The position numbers were made by a program, and so were the translations under genes. The notes below the pieces were generated by a model. The model was given only the letters and a program-made list of their open reading frames with translations. It did no database searches and was not told the DNA's origin. Shown piece after piece: positions 46,198 to 56,717 of a stretch of 64,000 nt of DNA (within the stretch, counting starts at the first letter, position 1; each line of letters begins with the position of its first letter). The DNA comes from Deltaproteobacteria bacterium. GTDB lineage: Bacteria; Myxococcota_A; UBA9042; PHBI01; JACKFB01. The stretch spans positions 124,001 through 188,000 of the forward strand of contig JACKFB010000004.1 of NCBI GenBank assembly GCA_020632695.1. Direction: 5' to 3'.

Positions 46198-46617
46198 ATG
46201 CTCGCTCCCAAGCGCATCAAGTACAGGAAGACCCACAAGGGCCGCAATCGTGGCCTCGCCAAGGGCGGCACCGAGGTGTCGTTCGGCGAGTACGCGCTGC
46301 AGGCGACCGACCACGGCATGGCGACCTCTCGCCAGATCGAGGCGGCTCGTATTGCGATGACCCGCTACGTGAAGCGCGGCGCCAAGATCTGGATCCGCGT
46401 CTTCCCGGACAAGCCCATGACCAAGAAGCCCGCCGAGACCCGAATGGGTAAGGGAAAGGGTTCTCCGGAGTTCTGGGTCGCGGTCATCAAGCCCGGTCGC
46501 GTGCTCTACGAGATGCGCGGCGTCTCCGAGGAGATCGCCCGCGAGGCGTTCCGACTGGCCGCCCACAAGCTGCCCTTCAGCACGCGCTTCCTCTCGCAGA
46601 ACGAGGTGATGGAATGA
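46198..46617 (+). CDS. rplP: 50S ribosomal protein L16
   Basis: Positions A-site tRNA at the peptidyl-transferase centre. The 139 residues begin MLAPKRIKYRKTHKGRNRGL and contain RQIEAARIAMTRYVKRGAKI and VFPDKPMTKKPAETRMGKGK. The Arg hydroxylated in E. coli lies in this last region. Overlaps rpmC by ATGA. Confidence 0.98.
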   Translation: MLAPKRIKYRKTHKGRNRGLAKGGTEVSFGEYALQATDHGMATSRQIEAARIAMTRYVKRGAKIWIRVFPDKPMTKKPAETRMGKGKGSPEFWVAVIKPGRVLYEMRGVSEEIAREAFRLAAHKLPFSTRFLSQNEVME

Positions 46618-46820
46618 CCGGCCACGATCTCCGCCAGCTCGCGCCGGAAGACCTCCGCGTGAAGGTGCAGGCGCTGCGGGAAGACCTCTTCCGGCTCCGC
46701 TTCCGGCACGCCACGGCGCAGCTCAACGATCCTTCGCAGATTCGCAAGACCCGGCGGACGCTGGCGCGCGCGCTGACCATCCTTGGTCAGGTGGACGCCG
46801 CGGCCGTCCGGCAGGCCTGA
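46614..46820 (+). CDS. rpmC: 50S ribosomal protein L29
   Basis: Small exit-tunnel rim protein next to L23. The 68 residues form two helices: LRQLAPEDLRVKVQALREDL and FRLRFRHATAQLNDPSQIRK. Begins inside the rplP stop. Confidence 0.95.
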   Translation: MTGHDLRQLAPEDLRVKVQALREDLFRLRFRHATAQLNDPSQIRKTRRTLARALTILGQVDAAAVRQA

Positions 46821-46830
46821 GGTGGGCACG

Positions 46831-47088
46831 ATGTCGGAACGCGGAAACAAGAAGCAGCTCGTCGGCCTCGTCGCCAGCGACAAGAACGACAAGACCGTCG
46901 TCGTCGAGGTGACCCGACGCACGCGGCACCCCATCTATCACAAGTACATCAGCCGTCGTAAGCGCTACCAGGCGCACGACGAGCTGAACGACTGCCGGGT
47001 CGGCGACCGCGTCCTCATCGAGGAGTGCCGTCCGCTGAGCCGCCACAAGCACTGGCGCATCAAGCAGGTGCTGGACCGCGCTGTCTAG
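46831..47088 (+). CDS. rpsQ: 30S ribosomal protein S17
   Basis: Primary 16S binder of the 30S body. The 85 residues have the OB fold: KKQLVGLVASDKNDKTVVVE, RTRHPIYHKYISRRKRYQAH, CRVGDRVLIEECRPLSRHKH. ATG 46831 follows GAGGTGGG; upstream in-frame codons overlap rpmC and are not conserved. Confidence 0.97.
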   Translation: MSERGNKKQLVGLVASDKNDKTVVVEVTRRTRHPIYHKYISRRKRYQAHDELNDCRVGDRVLIEECRPLSRHKHWRIKQVLDRAV

Positions 47089-47130
47089 CGAAGGCGCGCT
47101 GCACAGGGTGCGGCGCATTGGAGACCCTCG

Positions 47131-47499
47131 ATGATCCAGATGCAGACATTTCTAGCATCCGCTGACAACTCGGGCGCGAAGCGCTTGCAGTGCATCAAGG
47201 TCCTTGGTGGCTCGAAGCGGAAGTACGCCTCCATCGGAGACATCATCGTGGTCTCGGTGAAGGAGGCGATGCCCAAGGGCAAGGTCAAGAAGAAGGATGT
47301 CCTCAAGGCCGTCATCGTGCGGACCGCGAAGGAGATCCACCGGCCCGACGGATCGAGCATCCGCTTCGACGAGAACGCGGCCGTCCTCATCAACGCGTCC
47401 AACGAGCCGATCGGCACCCGCATCTTCGGGCCGGTGGCTCGTGAGCTGCGGGCGAAGCGGTTCATGCGCATCGTCTCCCTCGCCCCAGAAGTGCTGTAG
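47131..47499 (+). CDS. rplN: 50S ribosomal protein L14
   Basis: Intersubunit-bridge protein, also the site where RsfS silences 50S subunits. A standard 122-residue product: MIQMQTFLASADNSGAKRLQ, GDIIVVSVKEAMPKGKVKKK, NAAVLINASNEPIGTRIFGP. Confidence 0.98.
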   Translation: MIQMQTFLASADNSGAKRLQCIKVLGGSKRKYASIGDIIVVSVKEAMPKGKVKKKDVLKAVIVRTAKEIHRPDGSSIRFDENAAVLINASNEPIGTRIFGPVARELRAKRFMRIVSLAPEVL

Positions 47500-47509
47500 G
47501 AGCCTACGG

Positions 47510-47821
47510 ATGAATCGCGTCAAGAAGGGCGACACCGTCCTGGTCATCGCGGGCAAGGAGCGTGGCAAGCAGGGCAAGGTGCTCGGCTTCACCCACGACG
47601 GCCAGCGCGTCCTGGTGGAGAGCCTGAACATCGTGAAGCGCCATACCCGGCCGACGCAGACGAACCCGCAGGGCGGGATCGTCGAGAAGGAAGCCGGGAT
47701 CCATATCTCCAACGTGCAGCCCCTCACCCCGAGCGGGCGGCCCACACGCGTCGGCTACCGCATGAACGAGGCCGGTAAGAAGGTCCGTTACAGCAAGCGC
47801 CACGACGAGAGCCTCGACTGA
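47510..47821 (+). CDS. rplX: 50S ribosomal protein L24
   Basis: Assembly initiator of the 50S. The 103 residues start with the KOW motif VKKGDTVLVIAGKERGKQGK and include NIVKRHTRPTQTNPQGGIVE and GRPTRVGYRMNEAGKKVRYS. ATG 47510 begins 10 bases after the rplN stop. Confidence 0.97.
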   Translation: MNRVKKGDTVLVIAGKERGKQGKVLGFTHDGQRVLVESLNIVKRHTRPTQTNPQGGIVEKEAGIHISNVQPLTPSGRPTRVGYRMNEAGKKVRYSKRHDESLD

Positions 47822-47832
47822 GGGAGACGAAG

Positions 47833-48372
47833 ATGGCGCGACTCAAGACCAAGTACTACTCCGAGATCATCCCGCTCATGCGTGAGGGTTTCGGGTACAC
47901 CAACCTCCACCAGGTGCCCCGCATCGAGAAGATCTCGGTGAACATGGGCCTGGGTGAGGCGGTGCAGAACCCCAAGCTCATCGAGAGCGCGACGGCGCAG
48001 CTCGCCTCCATCGGCGGACAGAAGCCGATCGTGACGCGAGCTCGGAAGTCCATCGCCGGCTTCAAGCTGCGCGAGGGCATGCCGATCGGCGTGAAGGTCA
48101 CCCTCCGCCGCGAGCGCATGTACGAGTTCCTGGACCGGCTCATCACGCTGGCGTTGCCGCGAGTGCGCGACTTCAAGGGCGTGTCACCCAAGGGATTCGA
48201 TGGCCGGGGCAACTACTCGCTCGGCATCCGGGAGCAGATCATCTTTCCCGAGATCGATTACGACAAGGTCGAGAAGGTACACGGCCTGAACATCACCTTC
48301 GTGACGTCCGCGCGGTCGGACGACGAGGCACGGCAGCTGCTGACTCACTTCGGCATGCCGTTCCGGAAGTAG
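47833..48372 (+). CDS. rplE: 50S ribosomal protein L5
   Basis: 5S rRNA-binding central-protuberance protein. The 179 residues include FGYTNLHQVPRIEKISVNMG, KPIVTRARKSIAGFKLREGM, GVSPKGFDGRGNYSLGIREQ and the C-terminal ARQLLTHFGMPFRK. AGGGAGACG precedes the ATG. Confidence 0.98.
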   Translation: MARLKTKYYSEIIPLMREGFGYTNLHQVPRIEKISVNMGLGEAVQNPKLIESATAQLASIGGQKPIVTRARKSIAGFKLREGMPIGVKVTLRRERMYEFLDRLITLALPRVRDFKGVSPKGFDGRGNYSLGIREQIIFPEIDYDKVEKVHGLNITFVTSARSDDEARQLLTHFGMPFRK

Positions 48373-48382
48373 GAGACCATTC

Positions 48383-48568
48383 GTGGCGAAGACTTCTCAG
48401 ATCGTGAGGGCCGCCAAGGCCCCGAAGTTCAAGGTCCGGCAGCACAACCGCTGCCAGCGCTGCGGCCGGCCCAGGGCCTTCATCCGCAAGTTCGGCCTCT
48501 GCCGAATCTGCTTCCGGAACCTGTCTCTGTCCGGCCTCATCCCCGGCGTGACGAAGTCGAGCTGGTAG
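48383..48568 (+). CDS. rpsN: 30S ribosomal protein S14, zinc-binding short form
   Basis: The 61-residue type Z S14, with CQRC and CRIC pairs forming the zinc ribbon (NRCQRCGRPRAFIRKFGLCR), ending LIPGVTKSSW. Starts at GTG 48383 with AGGAG 7 bases upstream. Contrast with rpmG in the same cluster, which has lost its zinc ligands. Confidence 0.97.
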   Translation: MAKTSQIVRAAKAPKFKVRQHNRCQRCGRPRAFIRKFGLCRICFRNLSLSGLIPGVTKSSW

Positions 48569-48579
48569 GGGAATCGTCC

Positions 48580-48978
48580 ATGTCCATGACCGACCCGATC
48601 GCCGACCTGCTGACGCGAATTCGTAACGCGCAACTCGCGCGACACGAGAGCCTCCGCGTGCCGGCTTCGAAGATCAAGCAGCAGATCGTCGAGATCCTGA
48701 AGGAAGAGGGCTTCGTCGCCGACTTCCGTCGCGCCCAGAAGCGCCCTCAGGACGAGCTCGAGATCGACCTCAAGTACGGCCCCGATCGTCGGGGTGCCAT
48801 CATCGGCATTCGCCGGGAGAGCACCCCGGGCCGCCGTGTCTACGTGGGCGCCGACGCGATCCCACGAGTCCGGCACGGCCTCGGCGTGGCCATCATCAGC
48901 ACCTCGCAAGGAGTCCTCGCCGATCACGCCGCGCGCAAGAAGCACGTCGGCGGCGAGCTCCTGCTGACGGTGTGGTAA
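48580..48978 (+). CDS. rpsH: 30S ribosomal protein S8
   Basis: 16S-binding protein and translational repressor of the spc operon in E. coli. The 132 residues begin MSMTDPIADLLTRIRNAQLA and include KQQIVEILKEEGFVADFRRA and ISTSQGVLADHAARKKHVGG. The first ATG (48580) is chosen because MSM(T/Q)DPIAD is the usual N-terminus. Confidence 0.98.
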   Translation: MSMTDPIADLLTRIRNAQLARHESLRVPASKIKQQIVEILKEEGFVADFRRAQKRPQDELEIDLKYGPDRRGAIIGIRRESTPGRRVYVGADAIPRVRHGLGVAIISTSQGVLADHAARKKHVGGELLLTVW

Positions 48979-48988
48979 GGAGTCCCCC

Positions 48989-49525
48989 GTGTCACGCATC
49001 GGAAAACTGCCGGTCAGCATCCCGGCCAAGGTCGAGGTCAACGTCGACGGCCCGCACGTCCGCGTGAAGGGTCCGCTCGGCCAGTTGGAGCGCACCTTCA
49101 AGGGTGTGCGCTTCGACAAGGACGGCGACACCGTGCGCGTCAGCGCCGAGGGCGAGACACGCCAGCACATGGCGCTGTGGGGCCTGGGTCGCACCTTGTT
49201 GAACAACATGGTCACCGGCGTCGCGACGGGCTTCAGCAAGACCCTGGAGATCAACGGCGTCGGCTACCGCGCGGAGGTCGCTGGGAACAGCGTCGCCTTC
49301 GCGCTCGGCTACAGCCACCCGGTGAACTTCCCGGTGCCGCAGGGGCTCAAGATCGAGGTCGAGAAGCAGACCACGGTCAAGGTGTCCGGCATCGACAAGG
49401 AGCTGGTCGGGGAGACTGCGGCGCGTATTCGCGCGCTGCGGCCGCCGGAGCCCTACAAGGGCAAGGGCATCAAGTACTCGGACGAGGTCATCCGGCGGAA
49501 GGCTGGAAAGGCCGCGAAGAAGTAG
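48989..49525 (+). CDS. rplF: 50S ribosomal protein L6
   Basis: Binds near the sarcin-ricin loop. The 178 residues begin SRIGKLPVSIPAKVEVNVDG. Two homologous domains; the C-terminal signature is PEPYKGKGIKYSDEVIRRKA. Starts with GTG 48989 after TAAGGAG, whose TAA is the rpsH stop. Confidence 0.98.
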   Translation: MSRIGKLPVSIPAKVEVNVDGPHVRVKGPLGQLERTFKGVRFDKDGDTVRVSAEGETRQHMALWGLGRTLLNNMVTGVATGFSKTLEINGVGYRAEVAGNSVAFALGYSHPVNFPVPQGLKIEVEKQTTVKVSGIDKELVGETAARIRALRPPEPYKGKGIKYSDEVIRRKAGKAAKK

Positions 49526-49557
49526 GCCGCCTGGCGCGCCATTCAGGGGTCGAGGCA

Positions 49558-49923
49558 ATGAGCAGCAATCCGAAGGTCGAGTCGCGCGAGCGCCGCAAGC
49601 GTCGCGTTCGTCGCAAGGTCAACGGCAGCACCGAGCGGCCGCGTTTGACCGTGTTCAAGTCGAACAAGCACATCTACGTGCAGGTCATCGATGACCTGCT
49701 CGGCGTCACCCTGGCGTCGGCGTGCACGCTCAGCCCCGGGGTCCGGGACGCGGTGAAGGGCCTGAAGAAGGTCGACGCCGCCAAGAAGGTGGGCGAGTTC
49801 GCGGCGCAGCAGTGTCAGGCTGCCAACATCACCAAGGTCGTATTCGACCGCAACGGCTATCCCTACACGGGCCGGGTCGCTGCTCTTGCCGATGCGGCAC
49901 GAGCCGGCGGCCTGGACTTCTAG
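49558..49923 (+). CDS. rplR: 50S ribosomal protein L18
   Basis: 5S rRNA-binding protein. The 121 residues have a basic N-terminal tail (SRERRKRRVRRKVNGSTERP), then RLTVFKSNKHIYVQVIDDLL and KVVFDRNGYPYTGRVAALAD. ATG 49558 preferred; GGGGTCGAGG lies upstream. Confidence 0.97.
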   Translation: MSSNPKVESRERRKRRVRRKVNGSTERPRLTVFKSNKHIYVQVIDDLLGVTLASACTLSPGVRDAVKGLKKVDAAKKVGEFAAQQCQAANITKVVFDRNGYPYTGRVAALADAARAGGLDF

Positions 49924-49940
49924 GACAAGAGGAACCGAAC

Positions 49941-50486
49941 GTGGCACGAGAGCGCGAGCGGCGGGATCGCCGGGATCAGGGAGCGGATGACGGGCTGACC
50001 GACAAGGTCGTCCACATCAACCGCGTGGCCAAGGTTGTGAAGGGCGGACGTCGGTTCAGCTTCTCGGCGCTCGTCGTCGTGGGCGACGGACAGGGCCGCG
50101 TCGGCGCCGCGCTGGGCAAGGCCAACGAGGTGCCGGAGGCGATCCGCAAGGCCAAGGAGCGTGCGATCGCCAACATGATGGAGGTCCCCATCGTCAACGA
50201 CACCATCCCGCACGAGGTCCTCGGACACGCCGGCGCGGGACAGGTGCTGTTGAAGCCGGCCAGCGCCGGTACCGGTGTCATCGCCGGTGGGGCCGTCCGC
50301 GCGATCCTCGAGGCCGCCGGGGTGCACAACATCCTGTCGAAGTGCATCGGGACCAGCAACCCCAGCAACGTCGTGCACGCCACGATGTCCGCGCTGCGGC
50401 AGCTCTGCGGCGCGGAGGAGACCGCATACCGGCGTGGCCTCTCCGTCGAGGAGATGCGCTCGCGCCACATGGGGCATCACGCATGA
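49941..50486 (+). CDS. rpsE: 30S ribosomal protein S5
   Basis: 30S accuracy protein. The 181 residues: basic start ARERERRDRRDQGADDGLTD, dsRBD-like domain VVHINRVAKVVKGGRRFSFS, then PASAGTGVIAGGAVRAILEA and SNPSNVVHATMSALRQL. Starts at GTG 49941 with AAGAGG upstream. Overlaps rpmD by four bases. Confidence 0.97.
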   Translation: MARERERRDRRDQGADDGLTDKVVHINRVAKVVKGGRRFSFSALVVVGDGQGRVGAALGKANEVPEAIRKAKERAIANMMEVPIVNDTIPHEVLGHAGAGQVLLKPASAGTGVIAGGAVRAILEAAGVHNILSKCIGTSNPSNVVHATMSALRQLCGAEETAYRRGLSVEEMRSRHMGHHA

Positions 50487-50665
50487 GCGGGAAGGTCAGG
50501 CTGACTTTGGTGCGGAGCTACGACAAGGCCAGTGAGCGCCAGCAGCGCGTCCTCTGGGGTCTGGGTCTCCGCAGGATCAACCAGGTGCGCGAGCACGCGG
50601 ACGACCCGGCCATCCGAGGGATGATCACCAAGGTCGCGCATCTCGTGACGGTCGAGACGGTCTGA
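50483..50665 (+). CDS. rpmD: 50S ribosomal protein L30
   Basis: The 60-residue small 50S protein: GKVRLTLVRSYDKASERQQR, VLWGLGLRRINQVREHADDP, then GMITKVAHLVTVETV. Starts inside the rpsE stop (ATGAGC). Confidence 0.94.
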   Translation: MSGKVRLTLVRSYDKASERQQRVLWGLGLRRINQVREHADDPAIRGMITKVAHLVTVETV

Positions 50666-50696
50666 ACCGGGCTCGCCGGCGACAAGGAAGCAGACG

Positions 50697-51138
50697 ATGA
50701 ATGAGCTCAGCAGACTGAAGCCCCCCGCGGGCGCTCGTCGCGATCGCAAGCGTGTGGGCCGCGGCCCGGGCTCGGGCAATGGCACGACCGCCGGACGCGG
50801 CCAGAAGGGCCAGAAGGCGCGCGCCGCGTCCAAGAAGCCCGTGGGCTTCGAGGGTGGCCAGATGCCGCTGCAGCGGCGCCTGCCGAAGCGGGGCTTCAAG
50901 CCGCGCCAGCGCACGCGCTACTCGACGGTCAACATCGTCGACCTCAACTTCTTCGACGCCGGCACGGAGGTCACTCCGGATCTGCTCGCGGCAGAGGGCT
51001 TCATCCGCAAGCCGACGGATCTGGTGAAGATCCTCGGCGACGGCGAGTTGGACGTGAAGGTAAGCGTCAAGGCTCACAAGTTCACGGCCAGCGCCGAGGA
51101 GAAGGTGAAGGCCAAGGGCGGGACCATCGAGGTCATCG

Positions 51139-51146
<8 letters not shown>
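50697..51146 (+). CDS. rplO: 50S ribosomal protein L15
   Basis: Late-assembly 50S protein. The 149 residues begin NELSRLKPPAGARRDRKRVG, with the flexible basic Gly-rich N-tail (GRGPGSGNGTTAGRGQKGQK) and the C-terminal globular part LVKILGDGELDVKVSVKAHK. Its last 8 bases overlap secY. Confidence 0.97.
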
Positions 51147-52473
<1,327 letters not shown>

Positions 52474-52477
52474 GTCG

Positions 52478-53119
52478 ATGAAGCTGATGCTGCTCGGCGC
52501 GCCTGGGGCCGGTAAGGGTACCCAGGCCAAGATGCTGATGGATCGGCTGCGGATCCCGCAGATCTCCACCGGTGACATGCTCCGCGGCGCGGTCGCGCAG
52601 CAGACGGCCATGGGCCTCGAGGCCAAGCGCTACATGGACGCCGGCGAGCTGGTGCCGGACGAGGTCGTCATCGGCATCGTCCGCGATCGCCTGGCCGAGC
52701 CGGATTGCGCGAAGGGCTTCATCCTCGACGGCTTCCCGCGCACGGTGGTGCAGGCCGAGGCGCTCGAGACCTTCGCGGCGCTGGACCGCGTCCTGGACGT
52801 GCAGGTCTCCGAGGAGCGCATCGTGTCGAGACTTTCGGGTCGACGCACATGTAGGGCTTGCGGTGCCATCTATCATGTTGTAAATAGCCCGCCCTCCGTA
52901 GACGGGGTTTGCGACCAGTGCGGAGGCGTCGTCTACCAGCGTAGCGACGACAATGAGGCGAGCATCCGTGAGCGCCTCGAACAGTACAGAGCGAAGACCG
53001 CGCCGCTGGTGGCGTGGTACGCAGACAAGGGCCTCCTCGCCAGCGTCGACGGAGACGCCGATCCGGAGGATGTCCAGGCGACGATCCTGGATCTCCTCGG
53101 GGTGAGCGACCAGTCCTAG
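52478..53119 (+). CDS. adk: adenylate kinase, zinc-finger LID type
   Basis: Interconverts ATP, ADP and AMP. The 213-residue product has the P-loop GAPGAGKGTQ (about 7-16), the NMP-bind region QISTGDMLRGAV, and DGFPRTVVQAE. The LID domain has four cysteines (CRACGAIYH and CDQCGG), as in zinc-binding long adenylate kinases. Codons for the LID (about 52,840-52,990) are unlike the rest: ACA, TGT, AGG, TAT, GTA, AAT and AGA appear. The classical neighbours map and infA are absent; rpmJ follows after 88 bases. Confidence 0.97.
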   Translation: MKLMLLGAPGAGKGTQAKMLMDRLRIPQISTGDMLRGAVAQQTAMGLEAKRYMDAGELVPDEVVIGIVRDRLAEPDCAKGFILDGFPRTVVQAEALETFAALDRVLDVQVSEERIVSRLSGRRTCRACGAIYHVVNSPPSVDGVCDQCGGVVYQRSDDNEASIRERLEQYRAKTAPLVAWYADKGLLASVDGDADPEDVQATILDLLGVSDQS

Positions 53120-53207
53120 ACATCCACGGCTGCGCCAGGCTCGGACAGGGTCGGGCGCTCACCGAGACCACGCGGGTCACCGCGGCGCGAGAGCAAGGAA
53201 GGAAGCC

Positions 53208-53321
53208 ATGAAGGTCCGGGCTTCGGTCAAGAAGATGTGTGAGAAGTGCAAGGTCATCAAGCGGCGTGGCGTCATCCGGGTGATCTGCGTCAATCCGCGC
53301 CACAAGCAGCGTCAGGGGTAA
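53208..53321 (+). CDS. rpmJ: 50S ribosomal protein L36, zinc-binding form
   Basis: The 37-residue zinc protein of the 50S begins MKVRASVKKMCEKCKVIKRR and ends NPRHKQRQG. The ligands Cys11, Cys14, Cys27 and His32 are all present (CxxC...CxxxxH). AAGGAAGGAAG lies directly upstream. rpsM starts 7 bases after the TAA. Confidence 0.96.
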   Translation: MKVRASVKKMCEKCKVIKRRGVIRVICVNPRHKQRQG

Positions 53322-53327
53322 CGGTTC

Positions 53328-53696
53328 ATGGCACGCATCGCAGGCGTTGATCTTCCGCGAAGGAAGCAGATCTGGGTCGCCCTGACCTACATCTACGGCA
53401 TCGGCCGCACCACGGCTCTCAAGATCTGTGAGCAGGCGCAGGTGATCCCGGCGACCCGCACCGAGCTCCTGGGCGACCAGGAGGTGGTGCGCCTCCGGCA
53501 GATCATCACCGACAACTATCGTGTCGAGGGTGACCTGCGCAGGGACGTGTCGCTGAGCATCAAGCGCCTGATGGATCTCGGTTGCTACCGGGGTCTGCGC
53601 CACCGTCGCGGCCTGCCGGTCCGAGGGCAGCGCACGCACACGAACGCGCGCACCAGGAAGGGGCCGCGTCGTCAGGCCATCAAGAAGAAGAAGTAG
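53328..53696 (+). CDS. rpsM: 30S ribosomal protein S13
   Basis: 30S head protein contacting P-site tRNA and the 50S. The 122 residues begin ARIAGVDLPRRKQIWVALTY, contain GIGRTTALKICEQAQVIPAT, and end with the basic tail RGQRTHTNARTRKGPRRQAI. Standard length. Confidence 0.98.
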   Translation: MARIAGVDLPRRKQIWVALTYIYGIGRTTALKICEQAQVIPATRTELLGDQEVVRLRQIITDNYRVEGDLRRDVSLSIKRLMDLGCYRGLRHRRGLPVRGQRTHTNARTRKGPRRQAIKKKK

Positions 53697-53735
53697 GCTG
53701 CGGTGGCGATTCGCCCGCTCACGAGGAACTGAGAC

Positions 53736-54125
53736 ATGGCCAAGCCGAAGTCAGTAGGTCGCAAGAAGGTCAAGAAGAACGTGCCCACCGGGGTGGCGCA
53801 CATTCAGTCGACCTTCAACAACACGATCGTCACCATCGCCGACCCCATGGGCAACACGCTCTGCTGGTCCAGCGCCGGCAAGCGGGGCTTCAAGGGCTCG
53901 CGCAAGTCGACCCCCTTCGCGGCGCAGCTCGCTGCCGAGGACGCGGCGCGCGAGGCCCAGGAGCACGGGATGCGCACGCTGTCGGTGTTCGTGAAGGGCC
54001 CCGGCGCCGGCCGCGAGGCGGCGCTTCGGGCGCTGCAGACCGCCGGACTCCGCGTGACCACGATCCGCGACGTCACCCCCATTCCGCACAACGGATGCCG
54101 CCCGCCCAAGCGCCGGCGCGTCTGA
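53736..54125 (+). CDS. rpsK: 30S ribosomal protein S11
   Basis: Platform protein at the mRNA exit. The 129 residues include GVAHIQSTFNNTIVTIADPM, GFKGSRKSTPFAAQLAAEDA and the C-terminal TPIPHNGCRPPKRRRV. AACTGAGAC precedes the ATG. Confidence 0.98.
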   Translation: MAKPKSVGRKKVKKNVPTGVAHIQSTFNNTIVTIADPMGNTLCWSSAGKRGFKGSRKSTPFAAQLAAEDAAREAQEHGMRTLSVFVKGPGAGREAALRALQTAGLRVTTIRDVTPIPHNGCRPPKRRRV

Positions 54126-54147
54126 GCAAGCAGCGAGGAAGCACACC

Positions 54148-54774
54148 ATGGCCAGGTACATCGGACCGGTCTGCCGCATCTGTCGGCGCGAGGGCCTCAA
54201 GCTCTTCCTGAAGGGCGATCGCTGCTACACCGAGAAGTGTGGCATCGAGCGTCGCGCGTACGCGCCGGGCCAGCATGGTCAGGGGCATCGCAAGCGGAGC
54301 GACTACGGCATCCAGCTTCGTGAGAAGCAGAAGGTGCGCCGCATGTACGGGCTGCTCGAGAAGCAGTTCCGGCGGAACTACGTCATGGCCGACCGCATGA
54401 AGGGCGTCACGGGTGAGAACCTGCTGCGCATCCTCGAGACGCGGCTGGACAACGTGGTGTTCCGGCTGGGCTTCGCGGTGAACCGCTCCGAGGCGCGCCA
54501 GCTCGTGCGACACAACCTCATCACGCTCAACGGCCACAAGGCCAACATCCCCTCGATGGCCGTCAAGGTCGGCGATGTGGTGGACCTGAAGCCCCGCGCG
54601 CGCAAGCACATCCGCTCCGTCAGCGCGCTCGAGAGCGTCGACCGGCGCGGGCTGCCCCAGTGGCTCGAGCTCGATCGCAAGAACTTCCGAGGCACCATGA
54701 CGGCGCTCCCCGAGCGCGAGGACGTCACGATGCCGATCGAGGAGCACCTCATCGTCGAGCTCTACAGCAAGTAG
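54148..54774 (+). CDS. rpsD: 30S ribosomal protein S4, zinc-binding form
   Basis: 16S assembly initiator and, in E. coli, repressor of the alpha operon. Of 208 residues, the N-terminus has cysteines at 9, 12, 26 and 31 (CRICRREG, CYTEKC), the arrangement that binds zinc in Thermus S4. The S4 RNA-binding domain follows (LDNVVFRLGFAVNRSEARQL, VRHNLITLNGHKANIPSMAV). Confidence 0.98.
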   Translation: MARYIGPVCRICRREGLKLFLKGDRCYTEKCGIERRAYAPGQHGQGHRKRSDYGIQLREKQKVRRMYGLLEKQFRRNYVMADRMKGVTGENLLRILETRLDNVVFRLGFAVNRSEARQLVRHNLITLNGHKANIPSMAVKVGDVVDLKPRARKHIRSVSALESVDRRGLPQWLELDRKNFRGTMTALPEREDVTMPIEEHLIVELYSK

Positions 54775-54888
54775 TGACTCGCCGGGTCGGGCCGCCTCAG
54801 GGTGGCTCGGGCCCAAGCCGTTATCGGCCGTGCTGATCCCGCCGCTGCTTCCGGCGCTCGGGACACCCTTCCGGACAGGGGACACGTG

Positions 54889-55887
<999 letters not shown>

Positions 55888-55945
55888 GCTCGGTCGGAGC
55901 GCTCGTGCGGCCCTGGGTCGCGCTCGAGCCTGAGGAGACAGGGAC

Positions 55946-56410
55946 ATGCGTCACTTGAAGTCGGGTCGCCGGCTCGGCCGTACCTCCAGCCATCGCAAGG
56001 CGATGCTGCGCAACATGGTCACCTCGCTGTTGGAGCACGGCTACGTGCACACCACCGACGAGAAGGCCAAGGAGCTGCGGCCGGTCATCGACGGGATGAT
56101 CACGCTCGGCAAGAAGAACACCCTGCACGCGCGGCGGCTGGCGGCGCGGACGATCCGAAGCCGGGCCGTGCTGACCAAGCTCTTCGACGAGGTCGCGCCC
56201 GGCTTCACGGAGCGCCACGGCGGCTACACGCGGATCATCAAGCTCGGCACGCGCGCTGGCGACAACGCCAGCATGTCGCGGATGGAGCTGATGCCGGCGG
56301 GTGCGCCCGAGCCGCGCAAGGGCGCTCGCCCGGCGGCCCCGCGCGTCAAGCCCTCGGTGAGCATGCCCGAGACGAAGGAGCGCTTCGACGTCGAGGAAGA
56401 CGAGGGCTGA
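55946..56410 (+). CDS. rplQ: 50S ribosomal protein L17 with C-terminal extension
   Basis: Exit-tunnel-side 50S protein. Of 154 residues, 1 to about 118 are normal L17 (MRHLKSGRRLGRTSSHRKAM, LRNMVTSLLEHGYVHTTDEK, GGYTRIIKLGTRAGDNASMS). About 35 further residues form a disordered Pro/Ala/Arg then acidic tail ending RFDVEEDEG. AGGAGACAGGG precedes the ATG. Confidence 0.97.
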   Translation: MRHLKSGRRLGRTSSHRKAMLRNMVTSLLEHGYVHTTDEKAKELRPVIDGMITLGKKNTLHARRLAARTIRSRAVLTKLFDEVAPGFTERHGGYTRIIKLGTRAGDNASMSRMELMPAGAPEPRKGARPAAPRVKPSVSMPETKERFDVEEDEG

Positions 56411-56450
56411 TTCCAGTCGCCGATGCCTGGCCGTGCAGGCTGAATTGGTC

Positions 56451-56479
56451 TTGACACGCGCCAGATCGGCGACTAGGTT
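56451..56479 (+). promoter_or_regulatory. candidate sigma70 promoter of tRNA-Gln/tRNA-Glu
   Basis: TTGACA (56451-56456), a 17-base spacer and TAGGTT (56474-56479), 42 bases before tRNA-Gln. Perfect -35 with a fair -10. Confidence 0.62.
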
Positions 56480-56521
56480 CCGCCCCGCTCCCGGCGCGGA
56501 GCCATGACATTCGAAGAGTGA

Positions 56522-56595
56522 TCGGGGATCGTCTAACGGCAGGACAGCAGATTCTGGTTCTGCTTATCTAGGTTCGAATCCTAGTCCCCGAACCA
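56522..56595 (+). tRNA. tRNA-Gln (anticodon CUG)
   Basis: A 74-base cloverleaf: acceptor TCGGGGA / TCCCCGA with the U1-A72 pair typical of tRNA-Gln, anticodon arm GCAGA-TTCTGGT-TCTGC, T loop TTCGAAT, encoded CCA. Confidence 0.96.
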
Positions 56596-56642
56596 GTCGG
56601 CAACCGCGGTTCCTTGCGGACCCGGCTGCCGACACCCTTCAT

Positions 56643-56717
56643 GGGGCGTTCGTCTAGCGGTTAGGACACTGGCCTCTCACGTCGGAAACACGGGTTCGAT
56701 TCCCGTACGCCCTACCA
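56643..56717 (+). tRNA. tRNA-Glu (anticodon CUC)
   Basis: A 75-base cloverleaf: acceptor GGGGCGT / ACGCCCT with a terminal G-U pair, anticodon arm CTGGC-CTCTCAC-GTCGG with two wobble pairs, T loop TTCGATT, encoded CCA. Cotranscribed with tRNA-Gln and followed at once by a terminator. Confidence 0.95.
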
